From positions 1 to 52,634 of the forward strand of contig SHYD01000007.1 of NCBI GenBank assembly GCA_009692945.1: DNA of 52,634 nt. The letters are read 5' to 3'. The position numbers and the translations under genes were made by a program. Shown here one piece after another: positions 6,730 to 15,984 of this stretch (positions are counted from its first letter, which is position 1; each line of letters opens with the position of its first letter). The notes under the pieces are model-generated. The model made no database searches and was not told where the DNA came from. It saw nothing but the letters and a program-made list of their open reading frames with translations. This stretch comes from Dehalococcoidia bacterium (GTDB lineage Bacteria > Chloroflexota > Dehalococcoidia > SHYD01).

Positions 6730-8376
6730 ATGGCGAAGTATATCTTCGTTACGGGCGGCGTAGTAAGTTCTGTCGGCAAGGGCATCGTGGTCGCCTCAAC
6801 GGGCCGCATCCTGAAAAGCCGCGGTATCTCCGTCTCTCTTCAAAAACTTGACCCCTACCTCAATGTCGATCCAGGGACCATGTCCCCGTATCAACACGGG
6901 GAGGTTTTCGTTACAGAAGATGGGGCGGAAACCGATCTGGACCTCGGACATTACGAGCGGTTCATCGATATCAACCTGACTCGGGCCAGCAGCATCACCA
7001 CAGGGCAGATTTACCGGTCGGTTCTAAACAAGGAGCGGCGCGGCGATTTCCTGGGCGGCACCATCCAAGTGGTTCCTCATGTCACCAATGAGATCAAAGG
7101 CCGAATCATGGCCCTCGCCCGTGAAGGTGACCCCGAAGTCATCATAGTTGAAGTCGGGGGCACGGTCGGAGACATCGAAGGGCAGCCATTTCTGGAAGCA
7201 GCACGCCAGATCAGGAATGACGTAGGCCGTGACAACGTGGTCTACATCCACGTGACCTATCTGCCCTATATTCAGGCCACCGGGGAACTCAAGACCAAGC
7301 CCACGCAACACAGCGTCCAAGAACTGCGGCGCATCGGCATCCAGCCCGACATCATCCTGTGCCGGACCGAACACGAGATGGCAGAGGATATCAAGGACAA
7401 GATTGCCCTTCATTGCGATGTGGAGAAAAGAGCGGTGATCCCGCTCCCGACCGTGCCAACGGTTTACCAGGTGCCGCTGATTCTCGAAGAGGCGGGTATG
7501 GGTGACCTGCTGGTTGATCGGCTCGGGCTCGCTCGCCGCCGCCCCGATCTCACCGAGTGGCAGGATATGGTCACGCGCATCTACCAGACCGACCAGACCA
7601 TCCCCATCGCGATCGTCGGAAAGTATGTCCAACTCAAAGACGCCTATCTCTCGGTGGTGGAGTCCCTGCGCCATGCGGCCCTGCATTATGGACAGGTCCC
7701 GGATATCCAATGGATAGCGGCCGAAGACCTGGAACAGCCAGGTGCGGCTGAGGCTCGCCTGCGCAACGTCAAAGGAATCGTGGTTCCCGGCGGTTTCGGC
7801 TACCGCGGCCTCGAAGGCATGGTGGCAGCCGCCAACTACGCCCGGGTCAACGAAGTTCCGTATCTGGGCCTCTGCCTCGGATTCCAGGTGATGGTTATCG
7901 AACTCGCTCGCCACGTGCTGGGCACCCAGGACGCCAACTCGACCGAGTTCGATGAGAATACCAGCAACCCGGTGATCGATCTCATGCCCGATCAAAGGGG
8001 CGTCCAAGAGCGCGGCGGCACCATGCGGCTGGGTTCTTACCCCTGCCACCTCGTACCCGGCACCAAAGTGGCCGACGCCTATGGCTGCGCGTCCATCACC
8101 GAACGGCACCGTCACCGGTTCGAAGTCAACAACGACTATCGAGATATCTTGGCTAGCGGCGGGCTTGTTTGGAGCGGGCTTTCGCCCGACGGCTCGCTGG
8201 TCGAAGTTGCCGAACTCGCTCAGCACCCCTGGATGGTGGGATCGCAGTTCCACCCCGAGTTCACCACCCGGCCCACCCGGCCTCACCCCCTGTTCCGCGC
8301 CTTCATCGCAGCCGCGGAGCGCAGCGCGCGAGAAGGCGATCAGTTTGCGTTATCGGAGCTGTCATCAGGACGCTGA
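6730..8376 (+). CDS. pyrG: CTP synthase
   Basis: CTP synthase aminates UTP to CTP using glutamine and ATP, the last step of pyrimidine nucleotide synthesis. The 548-aa protein starts MAKYIFVTGGVVSSVGKG (the synthetase P-loop), has DPYLNVDPGTMSPYQHGEVF and the CTP-inhibition site GGTVGDIEG. The C-terminal class I amidotransferase domain has nucleophile Cys382 (GLCLGFQVMV) and the QFHPEF histidine/glutamate pair. The upstream frame is open to 6487, but the family start MAKY at 6730 lies downstream of the strong promoter. The length is normal. Confidence 0.97.
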   Translation: MAKYIFVTGGVVSSVGKGIVVASTGRILKSRGISVSLQKLDPYLNVDPGTMSPYQHGEVFVTEDGAETDLDLGHYERFIDINLTRASSITTGQIYRSVLNKERRGDFLGGTIQVVPHVTNEIKGRIMALAREGDPEVIIVEVGGTVGDIEGQPFLEAARQIRNDVGRDNVVYIHVTYLPYIQATGELKTKPTQHSVQELRRIGIQPDIILCRTEHEMAEDIKDKIALHCDVEKRAVIPLPTVPTVYQVPLILEEAGMGDLLVDRLGLARRRPDLTEWQDMVTRIYQTDQTIPIAIVGKYVQLKDAYLSVVESLRHAALHYGQVPDIQWIAAEDLEQPGAAEARLRNVKGIVVPGGFGYRGLEGMVAAANYARVNEVPYLGLCLGFQVMVIELARHVLGTQDANSTEFDENTSNPVIDLMPDQRGVQERGGTMRLGSYPCHLVPGTKVADAYGCASITERHRHRFEVNNDYRDILASGGLVWSGLSPDGSLVEVAELAQHPWMVGSQFHPEFTTRPTRPHPLFRAFIAAAERSAREGDQFALSELSSGR

Positions 8377-8466
8377 ACCCCCGCCCGGCCCCCACCACCT
8401 TGGCACCATCTATTTCCCCCACGAATCAACGGTTAGTTTGACGGCAAGATTTTCTTCGGAAGAAAA

Positions 8467-9849
8467 GTGAGTTCCCGCGTGCCTAAACCAAGAATATACC
8501 GCAACCAACCCAACCAGCAGGGCGGTCAGTTTGCCCAAAATGGGACCAACGGACACAGAGAACATAACGAACGCATCGAGCGCAACCCCCATCTGGCCGA
8601 ACTGGAGAGCAAAACCAGGGAGGACCTGCTGGAAATCGCCAAGGAACTGGGAATTTCCGGCGTTGCCACTCTCAAAAAGCAGGACCTGATGGTCCGGCTG
8701 CTTCAAGCTGAGTCTGAACGCCAGGGACACCTGTTCAGTGGCGGCATCCTTGAACTGATCGACGATGGATACGGGTTCCTGCGGGGGGAATCGCTGCTCC
8801 CCGGCCTCAACGATATCTACGTTTCGCAGTCGCAGGTGCGCCGGTTCGGGCTTCGCACCGGCGACATGGTGACCGGGCAGATCCGCTCCCCCAAGGAAAG
8901 CGAGAAATACCATGGCCTGCTGAAGGTTGAGACCGTCAATGGGGTAGACCCGGAGGTGGCGCGGCGCCGCCCGTATTATGAGAGCCTCACCCCGATCTTT
9001 CCAGATACCCTCATCAACATGGAAGGGGCCGCCGACAACGTGTCGGGCCGTCTGGTCAACCTCATCGCTCCCATTGGCCGTGGGCAGCGCGGACTCATCG
9101 TTTCTCCTCCGAAAGCGGGCAAGACGTATTTGCTGAAGGCCATTGCCAATGCGGTGGCCGCGAACTACCCGGACATCCACCTCATGGTGGCGCTTATCGG
9201 CGAGCGGCCCGAGGAAGTGACCGACATGAAACGCTCCGTCCGGGGCGAAGTGATCAGTTCCACCTTCGACGAACCGGTGGAAGACCACGTTCGGGTTGCC
9301 GAGATCGCCCTGGAACGCTCGAAGCGCTTGGTCGAAGGCGGACAGCACGTGATGATCCTGCTGGACAGCATCACCCGCCTGGCCCGCGCCTACAACCTGG
9401 CGATTCCCCCCAGCGGACGGACCCTCTCCGGCGGCATGGATCCGGTTGCCCTCTACCCCCCCAAGCGCTTCTTCGGGGCGGCCCGCAACCTGGAAGAGGG
9501 CGGCAGCCTCACCATCATTGCGACCTGCCTGGTCGATACCGGCAGCCGCATGGATGATGTGATATACGAGGAGTTCAAGGGCACCGGCAACATGGAACTC
9601 CATCTGGACCGCAAGTTGGCCGACAAGCGCATCTATCCTGCGCTCGATATCCAGCGCAGCGGCACCCGTCGCGAGGAACTGCTACTTGACGAGCCCACGC
9701 TGGCTCGTGTATACCTGTTGCGTCGGATGGTTGCCATGGTGGGCGCCAACGCGCAGAATCCGACAGAGGCAACTGAGCGTGTGCTGGAGCGCATGGGAAA
9801 AACGCGCAGCAACGCAGAGTTCCTTGCAACATTGAACAGGGAAGTTTAA
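8467..9849 (+). CDS. rho: Transcription termination factor Rho
   Basis: Rho is a hexameric RNA helicase that ends transcription on untranslated RNA. The 460-aa protein starts at a GTG preceded by GGAAG. It has a short Asn/Gln-rich N-terminal tail (about 45 residues), a Rho-N SAP-like helix region ([24 protein letters not shown]), an RNA-binding OSB domain with [14 protein letters not shown], Walker A SPPKAGKT at 213-220, [14 protein letters not shown], Walker [17 protein letters not shown], the Q-loop region [13 protein letters not shown], and [11 protein letters not shown]. No essential motif is missing. It follows pyrG by 90 bp. Confidence 0.97.
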   Translation: MSSRVPKPRIYRNQPNQQGGQFAQNGTNGHREHNERIERNPHLAELESKTREDLLEIAKELGISGVATLKKQDLMVRLLQAESERQGHLFSGGILELIDDGYGFLRGESLLPGLNDIYVSQSQVRRFGLRTGDMVTGQIRSPKESEKYHGLLKVETVNGVDPEVARRRPYYESLTPIFPDTLINMEGAADNVSGRLVNLIAPIGRGQRGLIVSPPKAGKTYLLKAIANAVAANYPDIHLMVALIGERPEEVTDMKRSVRGEVISSTFDEPVEDHVRVAEIALERSKRLVEGGQHVMILLDSITRLARAYNLAIPPSGRTLSGGMDPVALYPPKRFFGAARNLEEGGSLTIIATCLVDTGSRMDDVIYEEFKGTGNMELHLDRKLADKRIYPALDIQRSGTRREELLLDEPTLARVYLLRRMVAMVGANAQNPTEATERVLERMGKTRSNAEFLATLNREV

Positions 9850-9882
9850 AAAGGAAAGTGAGTCTCACGAACCACACTACAG

Positions 9883-11055
9883 TTGGGGGTGTCTTTGCAG
9901 TACAAAACAAAAGCGAGCGGCGCACTCACAGCCGCCATTTATGACAACCGCCGTCCCCGTTCCAGAACCACTCCGACCCGCCCCGTTCTCCTAGCTCCGG
10001 CCAGACCGGCTTCAGCCTTCCAGCGCTTCGCTTCTCACGGCTTCGTACTCTGTGTCGCCCTGCTGGCGGTTTTCGCCAGCGGCCTGGGCCTCCCCAAGCT
10101 GCTGCCTGAAGCCGCCGAATCGGCGCAACTGGAGTTGCCCTCTTGGCCGGATCAGCCCCGGACCACGCTTCCGCTCGATTCCGGACGCCAGAACGTTCAG
10201 AAGGCCGCCGTCCCGGTCACCCAGACCGCAGTCGAATCATCCAACGGCCGCGCGGGGGTCGCGCGGCTTCAAAGCGCCCGTAACGGCGTCACCACCTACG
10301 CGATCCAGGACGGGGACATCCTGTCCGGAATCGCCGCCAAATTCAACATCACCACCCAGACCTTGATCTGGTCGAACGAGACCGTTTCGCCCGACGACCT
10401 CAAGCTCGGTCAAGAGATCCGAATCCCCCCCACCTCCGGCGTCCTCCACCGGATCAAACAGGGGGATACCCTCGCCGGCATCGCTGACAAATACAAAGTG
10501 GAGGGTGACAAGTTCGTCGCTTACGCCAATAACGAACTGATCGACCCCGACGCGCTGGTGGTGGGACAGGAGGTCATGGTGGCCGGCGGCGTGAAGCCTG
10601 CCGAGCCATTGGCACAGGCCGCCACACGCCAGCCGGGCGCCCAGGTGCGGGGTGGAGGTGCCATTCTGCCACCGGCGCCACAGGCCACCGGTGGCGGCCT
10701 GTTCCAATGGCCGACCTACGGTCCCATCTACGGTTGGTTTGGTGGCAGCCATCGCGGATTGGACATCTCGCCGCCCTACGGCACTCCCGTCTATGCGGCT
10801 GAAGCAGGAACCGTCATCTCAATGTCCTACCTCTCCGACGGGTACGGACTGACCGTCATGATAGACCACGGCAACGGCTATCAGACCCTGTACGCGCACC
10901 TTTCAGAGGGGGTGGTCCGCTCTGGCGAGGCCGTGGTCCGAGGTCAGCACCTTGGCCGGGTCGGGACCACCGGGCGCGTCACCGGGCCGCACCTCCACTT
11001 CGAGGTGCATAACAACGGCACCGCCATCGACCCTTTGCGGACCTTGCCCCGGTAG
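9883..11055 (+). CDS. LysM-domain M23 peptidase (peptidoglycan hydrolase)
   Basis: The 390-aa protein has one N-terminal membrane segment (HGFVLCVALLAVFASGLGL, about 51-69), then two LysM modules (from about 139, YAIQDGDILSGIA, and 189, HRIKQGDTLAGIA), and a C-terminal M23 endopeptidase. The zinc site is seen as SHRGLDI (His about 290, Asp about 294) and GPHLHFEV (about 370). It probably cleaves peptide cross-links or activates other hydrolases at the cell surface during division. The start is uncertain: TTG at 9883 or GTG at 9889, neither with a good ribosome binding site. A bidirectional terminator follows. Confidence 0.88.
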   Translation: MGVSLQYKTKASGALTAAIYDNRRPRSRTTPTRPVLLAPARPASAFQRFASHGFVLCVALLAVFASGLGLPKLLPEAAESAQLELPSWPDQPRTTLPLDSGRQNVQKAAVPVTQTAVESSNGRAGVARLQSARNGVTTYAIQDGDILSGIAAKFNITTQTLIWSNETVSPDDLKLGQEIRIPPTSGVLHRIKQGDTLAGIADKYKVEGDKFVAYANNELIDPDALVVGQEVMVAGGVKPAEPLAQAATRQPGAQVRGGGAILPPAPQATGGGLFQWPTYGPIYGWFGGSHRGLDISPPYGTPVYAAEAGTVISMSYLSDGYGLTVMIDHGNGYQTLYAHLSEGVVRSGEAVVRGQHLGRVGTTGRVTGPHLHFEVHNNGTAIDPLRTLPR

Positions 11056-11079
11056 CCCCCACCTTCAGCAGACGCCAAA

Positions 11080-11114
11080 ACGGGCCGCCCAGATTATCTG
11101 CGCGGCCCGTTCTC
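11080..11114. terminator. Bidirectional intrinsic terminator between convergent genes
   Basis: ACGGGCCGC (11080-11088) pairs perfectly with GCGGCCCGT (11102-11110), and the loop can extend the stem with CAGA/TCTG. On the minus strand the hairpin is followed by TTTT. On the plus strand only a weak pyrimidine tract follows. It sits between the M23 peptidase and the MBL-fold gene. Confidence 0.8.
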
Positions 11115-11143
11115 TCATCTCCTTGGGATCAAGCGCGCCGCGT

Positions 11144-11779
11144 TCAGGACCGGCGGCGCTCCAGCAGTACCACCTGAGTATCCTGGGGAAGCGACGACCG
11201 CGTCACGGTCAGCCGGCTTTGCGGCAACACTTCCTTCACCCCTGATTCCCTGAGAAACCGGTCGACCGGCTCGAGGTCGGGGCGCTGGTCCGCATCGTGG
11301 AAATGCATCGGGAGCACGAGTTTCGGCTCCAAGAGCCGCACCGTCTCCACTGCTTTGCCGGAATCTATGGTGGAACCACCACCCACCGGCACCATCAGAA
11401 TGTCCACGTTGCCGAGGGCTGCCACCTGTTCCGAAGTCGGCACGTGGCCAATATCCCCCAGATGACAGATAAACAGCCCTTCCACTTCCAGCAGGAACAC
11501 AATATTGCGCCCGCGGCCCTCGCCCCGTTCGCCATCATGAGACGTGGCGATGCCCTGGATCAGCACGTCCTTACACTCGTATTCGCCGGGCCCGGTCAGG
11601 ACCAGTGGCGAACCTTCGACGTCCCCCGGGTTATTATGGCCGCCGTGGCCGTGGCTCACCGTTACGATGTTCGCCTCCAGCTTGCCGGTGCCCCATCCCT
11701 TGTGGACCGGATCGGTGATGACGGATGCGTCGCGGCTGCGCACGCGAAAACAGGAGTGGCCCAGCCACGTGATATCCAT
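11144..11779 (-). CDS. MBL-fold (UPF0173-like) metallohydrolase with altered metal motif
   Basis: The 211-aa protein has the compact MBL layout of the UPF0173 group: MDITWLGHSCFRV at the start, SHGHGGHNN for the metal motif, TGPGEYE, ICHLGDIGHVP and PMHFHDAD. The usual HxHxDH motif reads HGHGGH, so the aspartate that ligates the second metal is glycine (one base, GAC to GGC). If real, this should weaken or change activity. A sequencing error is possible. The substrates of this group are unknown. It lies downstream of bioY on the same strand. Confidence 0.85.
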   Translation of the reverse strand: MDITWLGHSCFRVRSRDASVITDPVHKGWGTGKLEANIVTVSHGHGGHNNPGDVEGSPLVLTGPGEYECKDVLIQGIATSHDGERGEGRGRNIVFLLEVEGLFICHLGDIGHVPTSEQVAALGNVDILMVPVGGGSTIDSGKAVETVRLLEPKLVLPMHFHDADQRPDLEPVDRFLRESGVKEVLPQSRLTVTRSSLPQDTQVVLLERRRS

Positions 11780-11812
11780 ACGGTGTGGGGTTCCTTGTTC
11801 GGACGAGCGCGA

Positions 11813-12430
11813 TTAGGGGGATGCCGAGCCAGCGCGTCGCACCATGGCCCAAGCGCCGGGCAGTGCCGCCATAGCCAGCACGATCTTTATGATATCTCCA
11901 GGGATGAACGGGAGCAAACCGAGCGCCAGGACTCTGTCGAAGCCCACAAAGGAACCGAGAACCAGCATTCCAGGGACGTATAACGCGACGTTCCCGGCAA
12001 GCATTGCTGCGCCGGTACGTAGGATGCTCCGATCCCACTGCCGCTCCGCCAACCAGCCGACCACCAAGGCGGCCAAGATGAATCCTACGAGAAAGCCGGC
12101 GGTGGGGCCCACTATGACCGGCACTCCCGCTCTGGTTGCACTCCAAGCGTTCAACCCCCCGGAGAAAACAGGCAACCCAGCGAGACCCTCAGCCAGATAG
12201 GCCAAGACCGCCATCACGCCCCGGTTCCGACCCAGCACCGCCGCAGTCAGCACCACGCCAAAGGTCTGCCCGGTGATGGGAACCGGCGTGAACGGGAGAA
12301 GAAGGCTGACCTGGGCCGACGCCGCGATCACCAGACTAGCGGCCAGCACCACCGCCATCTCGCGGGCGATTCCTGTCTGAGGAATGACGGCTTGCGAGAG
12401 TGTTCGGGGCCGGGCAATCGAAATACTCAT
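11813..12430 (-). CDS. bioY: BioY biotin transporter substrate-binding subunit
   Basis: BioY is the integral-membrane S component that captures biotin, alone or with an ECF energy module. The 205-aa protein has about six hydrophobic segments and the signature region LLPFTPVPITGQTFGVVLTA, then GRNRGVMAVLAYLAEG, GLPVFSGG and GPTAGFLVGFILAA. No ECF A or T subunit is in the window. It begins six bases after the fabH stop. Co-transcription with a fatty-acid initiation enzyme makes sense because biotin serves acetyl-CoA carboxylase. Confidence 0.94.
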   Translation of the reverse strand: MSISIARPRTLSQAVIPQTGIAREMAVVLAASLVIAASAQVSLLLPFTPVPITGQTFGVVLTAAVLGRNRGVMAVLAYLAEGLAGLPVFSGGLNAWSATRAGVPVIVGPTAGFLVGFILAALVVGWLAERQWDRSILRTGAAMLAGNVALYVPGMLVLGSFVGFDRVLALGLLPFIPGDIIKIVLAMAALPGAWAMVRRAGSASP

Positions 12431-12436
12431 CGTTTT

Positions 12437-13444
12437 TTACTCGGGTGACAACGGAAGCGCAGCCTTGGGCTGCCACTCCATGACCATGGACGCATACGAA
12501 ATACCTGCGCCGGCGCAGATCAAGGCCACGCGGTCCCCTTCCTGCAACCGCCCGGACTCCACTGCTTCGCACAGCGCTATCGGGATGGACGCCCCGGCGG
12601 TGTTCCCATAGCGGTCAACGTTGATGAACACCTTCTCGTCGGGGATGCCAAGGCTCTCAGACATGGTCTGGATGATACGGAGGTTGGCCTGGTGCGGAAT
12701 GATGAGATCCAGATCCGAAGGCGTCATCCGGGCCTCGTGCAACGCGGTACGCGCCGATTCTATCATGCCGCGGACTGCGTACTTATAGACCTGTTGGCCG
12801 TTCATCACAAGATACTGGCCGTTCTGCGCCAGGGGATCCACCGGGCTGGCCGCCACACTCGGACAATACACGGCCTCGATGCCCGCACTCTCATTCCCCA
12901 TCACACAACTGAGGATACCACCCGGCTCCGTGGAAGCCTGTACCACCGCGGCGCCCGCGCCGTCGCCGAACAGGACACAACTCGATCGGTCCTGCCAGTT
13001 GAGAATCCGGGAGTACACCTCGCTTCCGACCACCAGCACTGTCCGGTACGTACCGGTGCTCACAAACTGGCGGGCGATGTTAAGCCCATAGACAAAACCG
13101 CTGCAAGCCGCATTGAGGTCGAAGGCAGCCACCGGCCTGGCCCCCAGCCCGTTCTGGATCAGCGCCGCGGTGGAGGGAAACACCCGCTCGGGACTGGAGT
13201 TGGCAGTGATGATGAGGTCGATCTGATCGGCTGAAACGCCGGATGTCTCCAGCGCTTGCTGTGCCGCGAGCGTCCCCATGGTGGAGGCGGTCTCGTGGTC
13301 CGCCACGATCCGCCGGGCACGAATGCCCGTGCGGCTGGTGATCCACTCATCCGAGGTGTCCAGGGTCTTAGAAAGCTCGTGGTTGTCAACGACTCGCTGC
13401 GGAAGGTACTTGCCCCAACCAGTGACGCGAGCGAAGAACAGCAT
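12437..13444 (-). CDS. fabH: 3-oxoacyl-ACP synthase III
   Basis: KAS III starts fatty-acid synthesis by condensing an acyl-CoA with malonyl-ACP. The 335-aa protein has the catalytic triad Cys114 (NAACSGF), His251 (IPHQANLRII) and Asn281 (RYGNTAGAS). WITSRTGIRARRI, FGDGAGAAVV and the closing AGAGISYASMVMEW are also present. GGGGGAG precedes the ATG. The gene stands alone rather than in a fab cluster, so a specialised role, such as branched or unusual acyl starters, is possible. bioY follows in the same transcript. Confidence 0.96.
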   Translation of the reverse strand: MLFFARVTGWGKYLPQRVVDNHELSKTLDTSDEWITSRTGIRARRIVADHETASTMGTLAAQQALETSGVSADQIDLIITANSSPERVFPSTAALIQNGLGARPVAAFDLNAACSGFVYGLNIARQFVSTGTYRTVLVVGSEVYSRILNWQDRSSCVLFGDGAGAAVVQASTEPGGILSCVMGNESAGIEAVYCPSVAASPVDPLAQNGQYLVMNGQQVYKYAVRGMIESARTALHEARMTPSDLDLIIPHQANLRIIQTMSESLGIPDEKVFINVDRYGNTAGASIPIALCEAVESGRLQEGDRVALICAGAGISYASMVMEWQPKAALPLSPE

Positions 13445-13465
13445 CCGTCTCCCCCTTTACGCTGG

Positions 13466-13768
13466 CTAGTTGCTGTGGACGGCCAGCGGCCGGCCCTGGA
13501 CGGCGAACCCCCCGAGGCGATTTCGAAGGAGAACAAGGGCCAAGCCACCGCCCGCCACCGAGACCGCTGCGATCCCCACCGCCGCCCGCCGCAACAGCGA
13601 CACGCGCCGGTCCCGGACGGATGACGCCTTCAGCCGCCGGGCCTCCGCCATCAACCGGTCCCGCAACACCCCTTCGAAATCGGCGGGGGGGCGGAGCCGG
13701 GGATAGGCGCTCTGAAGCAGGCCAGACAGTTCCCCCCACTCATTGTTCAGATCAGTCAACTCGTCCAT
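13466..13768 (-). CDS. Putative single-pass membrane anti-sigma factor
   Basis: I use the ATG at 13768 (MDELTDLNNE), which overlaps the end of the sigma-factor gene by 17 bases; an ATG at 13798 is also in frame. The product is about 100 aa: a charged cytoplasmic part of about 60 residues, then one hydrophobic segment (AAVGIAAVSVAGGGLALVLL) and a short outer tail. Size, topology and overlap with an ECF sigma gene fit an anti-sigma factor. No HxxxCxxC zinc motif is present, so it is not a ZAS-type anti-sigma factor. The function is inferred only from context. Confidence 0.6.
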   Translation of the reverse strand: MDELTDLNNEWGELSGLLQSAYPRLRPPADFEGVLRDRLMAEARRLKASSVRDRRVSLLRRAAVGIAAVSVAGGGLALVLLRNRLGGFAVQGRPLAVHSN

Positions 13769-14363
13769 CACGTTTCTGCTGCTTCTGAAGCGTTTCATGA
13801 ATGTTCTCCCCCAACTCCTCTTTCAGCGACCTCAGCGTGCGGAACAGCAACGCCTTGACCGCCCCTTCAGTCCGCCCCATGATCTTGCCGATTTCCGCGT
13901 GGGGCAGGTCCTCAACAAATTTCAGCAAAAGGATCTGTTGCCGTTCGGGCGCGAGCGCTCCGACCGCCCGCCGCACCAGTGCCACCGCCTCCACCTGGTC
14001 CAGCTCGTTGCCGCCGTCTTCGGCCCCTAACACTGCGTCGTCTAGGGAGACAGACTTATGGCGGGCCCGATCGCGGTACCAGTTCGCCAGGCTGTTGTGG
14101 GCGATCCGGTACAGCCACGCCGAGAACGGCATACCCCTGTAGGAATACCCGCCCAAGTGGGTCAGCGCCTGCATAAAAACTCGCTCGGTGAGATCCTCCG
14201 AATCTGCCACCATGCCGGTGCGATGGTAGATGTAACTGTAAATCGGCCCGACATACCGCTCGTAGAGACTCCCGAATGCCTCCAAGTCCGCCTTCGCCCG
14301 CTCCACCAGCACTTCGTCGGAGTCGGCCTCTCCGGCAGCTTTATCCACGTCTGCGGGATTCAT
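13752..14363 (-). CDS. ECF-type RNA polymerase sigma factor
   Basis: Start at the ATG at 14363 (MNPADVDKAAGE); the frame continues upstream without a family match. The 203-aa protein has sigma region 2 (LYERYVGPIYSYIYHRTG, then DLTERVFMQAL and FSAWLYRIAHN) and region 4 (LAPERQQILLLKFVEDL, HAEIGKIMGRTEGAVKALL). Both are needed to bind core polymerase and the -10/-35 elements. There is no extra C-terminal domain. The overlapping downstream membrane protein is the likely regulator, suggesting control by an envelope signal. Confidence 0.93.
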   Translation of the reverse strand: MNPADVDKAAGEADSDEVLVERAKADLEAFGSLYERYVGPIYSYIYHRTGMVADSEDLTERVFMQALTHLGGYSYRGMPFSAWLYRIAHNSLANWYRDRARHKSVSLDDAVLGAEDGGNELDQVEAVALVRRAVGALAPERQQILLLKFVEDLPHAEIGKIMGRTEGAVKALLFRTLRSLKEELGENIHETLQKQQKRDGRVD

Positions 14364-14445
14364 ACTAAAAACACCGGGCCATGCCAAAAGATACGCGTGC
14401 GAGAAAAAAGGTGAGACGGGCTGCCTTAGCGAGGGCGAATCCCAT

Positions 14446-14874
14446 CTATCGCGGCGCTGGAGGCATGACCTCCGGGTTCCCAAGGTACACCCACACCCGG
14501 CCCCCGGCAGCCGTGGCGGGGAACGACGTGGTCCGCACCTGGCGCATGTGGACGGCGCCGCTGTCTACCCGGTTGCCCTCGACATCGAACTTCCACCCGT
14601 GAATGAAGCAGGCCAACCCGCCTTCTGCGTTGGTCCCCCATTTCAGTGAGGCTCCCTCGTGCGGGCAGTACGAATCGAGCGCCCCGAGCCGGCCGGAGGA
14701 ATCACGGAAAAGGATCAACGCCTCGTTGAGAACGCGTACTTCTACAGGAGGACCGTCGGGCTCTGCCACCTCGGATGCGGCGAGGACGGGCAGCCAATGG
14801 CGCCTCAGCGCCTGTCCATGGGGCGTCTGACGGCCGGCGTTCTTCAGGATCGCGAGTTCGTGGGGACGCAGCAT
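14446..14874 (-). CDS. Rieske [2Fe-2S] protein, Rieske domain only of an oxygenase alpha subunit
   Basis: Start at the ATG at 14874 (MLRPHELAIL). The 142-aa protein aligns by eye with the N-terminal domain of Rieske non-heme iron oxygenases of the phthalate/vanillate type. It has HGQALRRHWLPVLAASEV, ILFRDSSGRLGALD, the cluster ligands Cys70-His72 (YCPHEGASL) and Cys89-His92 (CFIHGWKFD), and VWVYLGNPEVMPPAPR. Full alpha subunits continue for another 200 or more residues with the mononuclear iron site. Here translation stops just after the Rieske domain. It may be a free-standing ferredoxin-like electron carrier or a truncated remnant. Confidence 0.82.
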   Translation of the reverse strand: MLRPHELAILKNAGRQTPHGQALRRHWLPVLAASEVAEPDGPPVEVRVLNEALILFRDSSGRLGALDSYCPHEGASLKWGTNAEGGLACFIHGWKFDVEGNRVDSGAVHMRQVRTTSFPATAAGGRVWVYLGNPEVMPPAPR

Positions 14875-14896
14875 CAGGCGATGGGGCGATCGAGGC

Positions 14897-15847
14897 TCAG
14901 GTCGATTGGGCGTGGGCGGACAGGAGGACCTCGCCAGCCTCCCGAGGCTTCGGAGATGGGTCCTCGGAGCCATACATGTGTATCCGGTTTTTACCCGTGC
15001 CCTTGGCGAAATAGAGCGCCGAGTCGGCCTGCTTGATCACCGTTGCTTCGTCCTCCGTAGCGCCCGAAATGATAGCCAGGCCCCCGCTCGCCGAAATCCG
15101 CCACTCACCCGGAATGGCCGCGATGCCTTTGATGATCCGTTCCGCCACCATCCGCGCGTTCGCCTCGTCAACCCTGGGCAGCAATACCGCAAATTCATCG
15201 CCACCCATCCGGGCGGCGAGGTCGTTGGAACGCACCTGGCTTTGCAGCACCTCACCCACCTTTTTCAGCAAATCGTCTCCCTGGGGGTGGCCAAGCTGAT
15301 CGTTGACCTGTTTGAACCCATCCAGGTCCAGAAACACCAGGGCCGCAGTGACATTGGCGCGTCGCGCCTGATCCACCGCCCGTTCCACCTCACGGTGGAA
15401 GCTCCAACGATTCAACAAGCCGGTCAGCGCATCGTGCGAGGCCATGAACCCGACCTGGAGTTGCAACTGCTTCTGCTTGTCCGCCAAGTAGCCAAGGCCG
15501 AACGCTCCGGCGACCATGAGCACGGTGCCGGCCACAGCGTGTCCGTAGACCTCGGCGAGGGACACGATGAGGGTGGCAGTCTGTGCCAGCACCACCGGCG
15601 CAGAAGTGAGGGCTTGAGGTTGCGTTTTAAGCGACCCCTCGTTGTGGAAGAGCAAAACCAACGTCGCCAAAACGGCGCATCCGGTAGCCAGCGCTCCCCG
15701 CATCCCGAAGAAGGTTGCGGCCAATACGAGAGGGGAGGCAAACAGGTACCAACTCTGGTACCCGCGCTCCCCCACAGCGGAGAGCGTGATGACGATGGAC
15801 ACGGTACACAGCACCACGTAGGAAAGGTTGATGGTGGTCCGTCTCAT
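14897..15847 (-). CDS. Membrane diguanylate cyclase (GGDEF)
   Basis: The 316-aa protein has about four N-terminal membrane segments (roughly 8-26, 34-50, 52-68, 85-122), a short linker (DKQKQLQLQV) and a GGDEF domain starting at HDALTGLLNR. The active site is intact as GGDEF (215-219). The RxxD inhibitory site is present five residues upstream (Arg206-Asp209), so product feedback by c-di-GMP is expected. FLDLDGFKQVNDQLGH supplies the metal-binding aspartate. The membrane part is not a sensor domain I recognise. Confidence 0.93.
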   Translation of the reverse strand: MRRTTINLSYVVLCTVSIVITLSAVGERGYQSWYLFASPLVLAATFFGMRGALATGCAVLATLVLLFHNEGSLKTQPQALTSAPVVLAQTATLIVSLAEVYGHAVAGTVLMVAGAFGLGYLADKQKQLQLQVGFMASHDALTGLLNRWSFHREVERAVDQARRANVTAALVFLDLDGFKQVNDQLGHPQGDDLLKKVGEVLQSQVRSNDLAARMGGDEFAVLLPRVDEANARMVAERIIKGIAAIPGEWRISASGGLAIISGATEDEATVIKQADSALYFAKGTGKNRIHMYGSEDPSPKPREAGEVLLSAHAQST

Positions 15848-15984
15848 CGATATCGCCCCTTCTTGGTGGGCGTCATGAGGTGTGCCTCAACGGACTGGCT
15901 CCGGTTGGACCCGGTCGAGAACGGTGGACGCTGCAACAAACTATAGCTTGTCTCCAGGCGTTTCGCTATACTGCGGCGGGGCAG

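Noticed and set aside
7024..8286. 420-codon open frame antisense to pyrG
   Set aside because: It is the high-GC shadow of a conserved gene; the translation is His/Asp/Gly-rich with no domain, and pyrG motifs are unambiguous on the other strand.
8410..9603. 397-codon open frame antisense to rho
   Set aside because: Shadow of rho; no ribosome binding site and no recognisable family.
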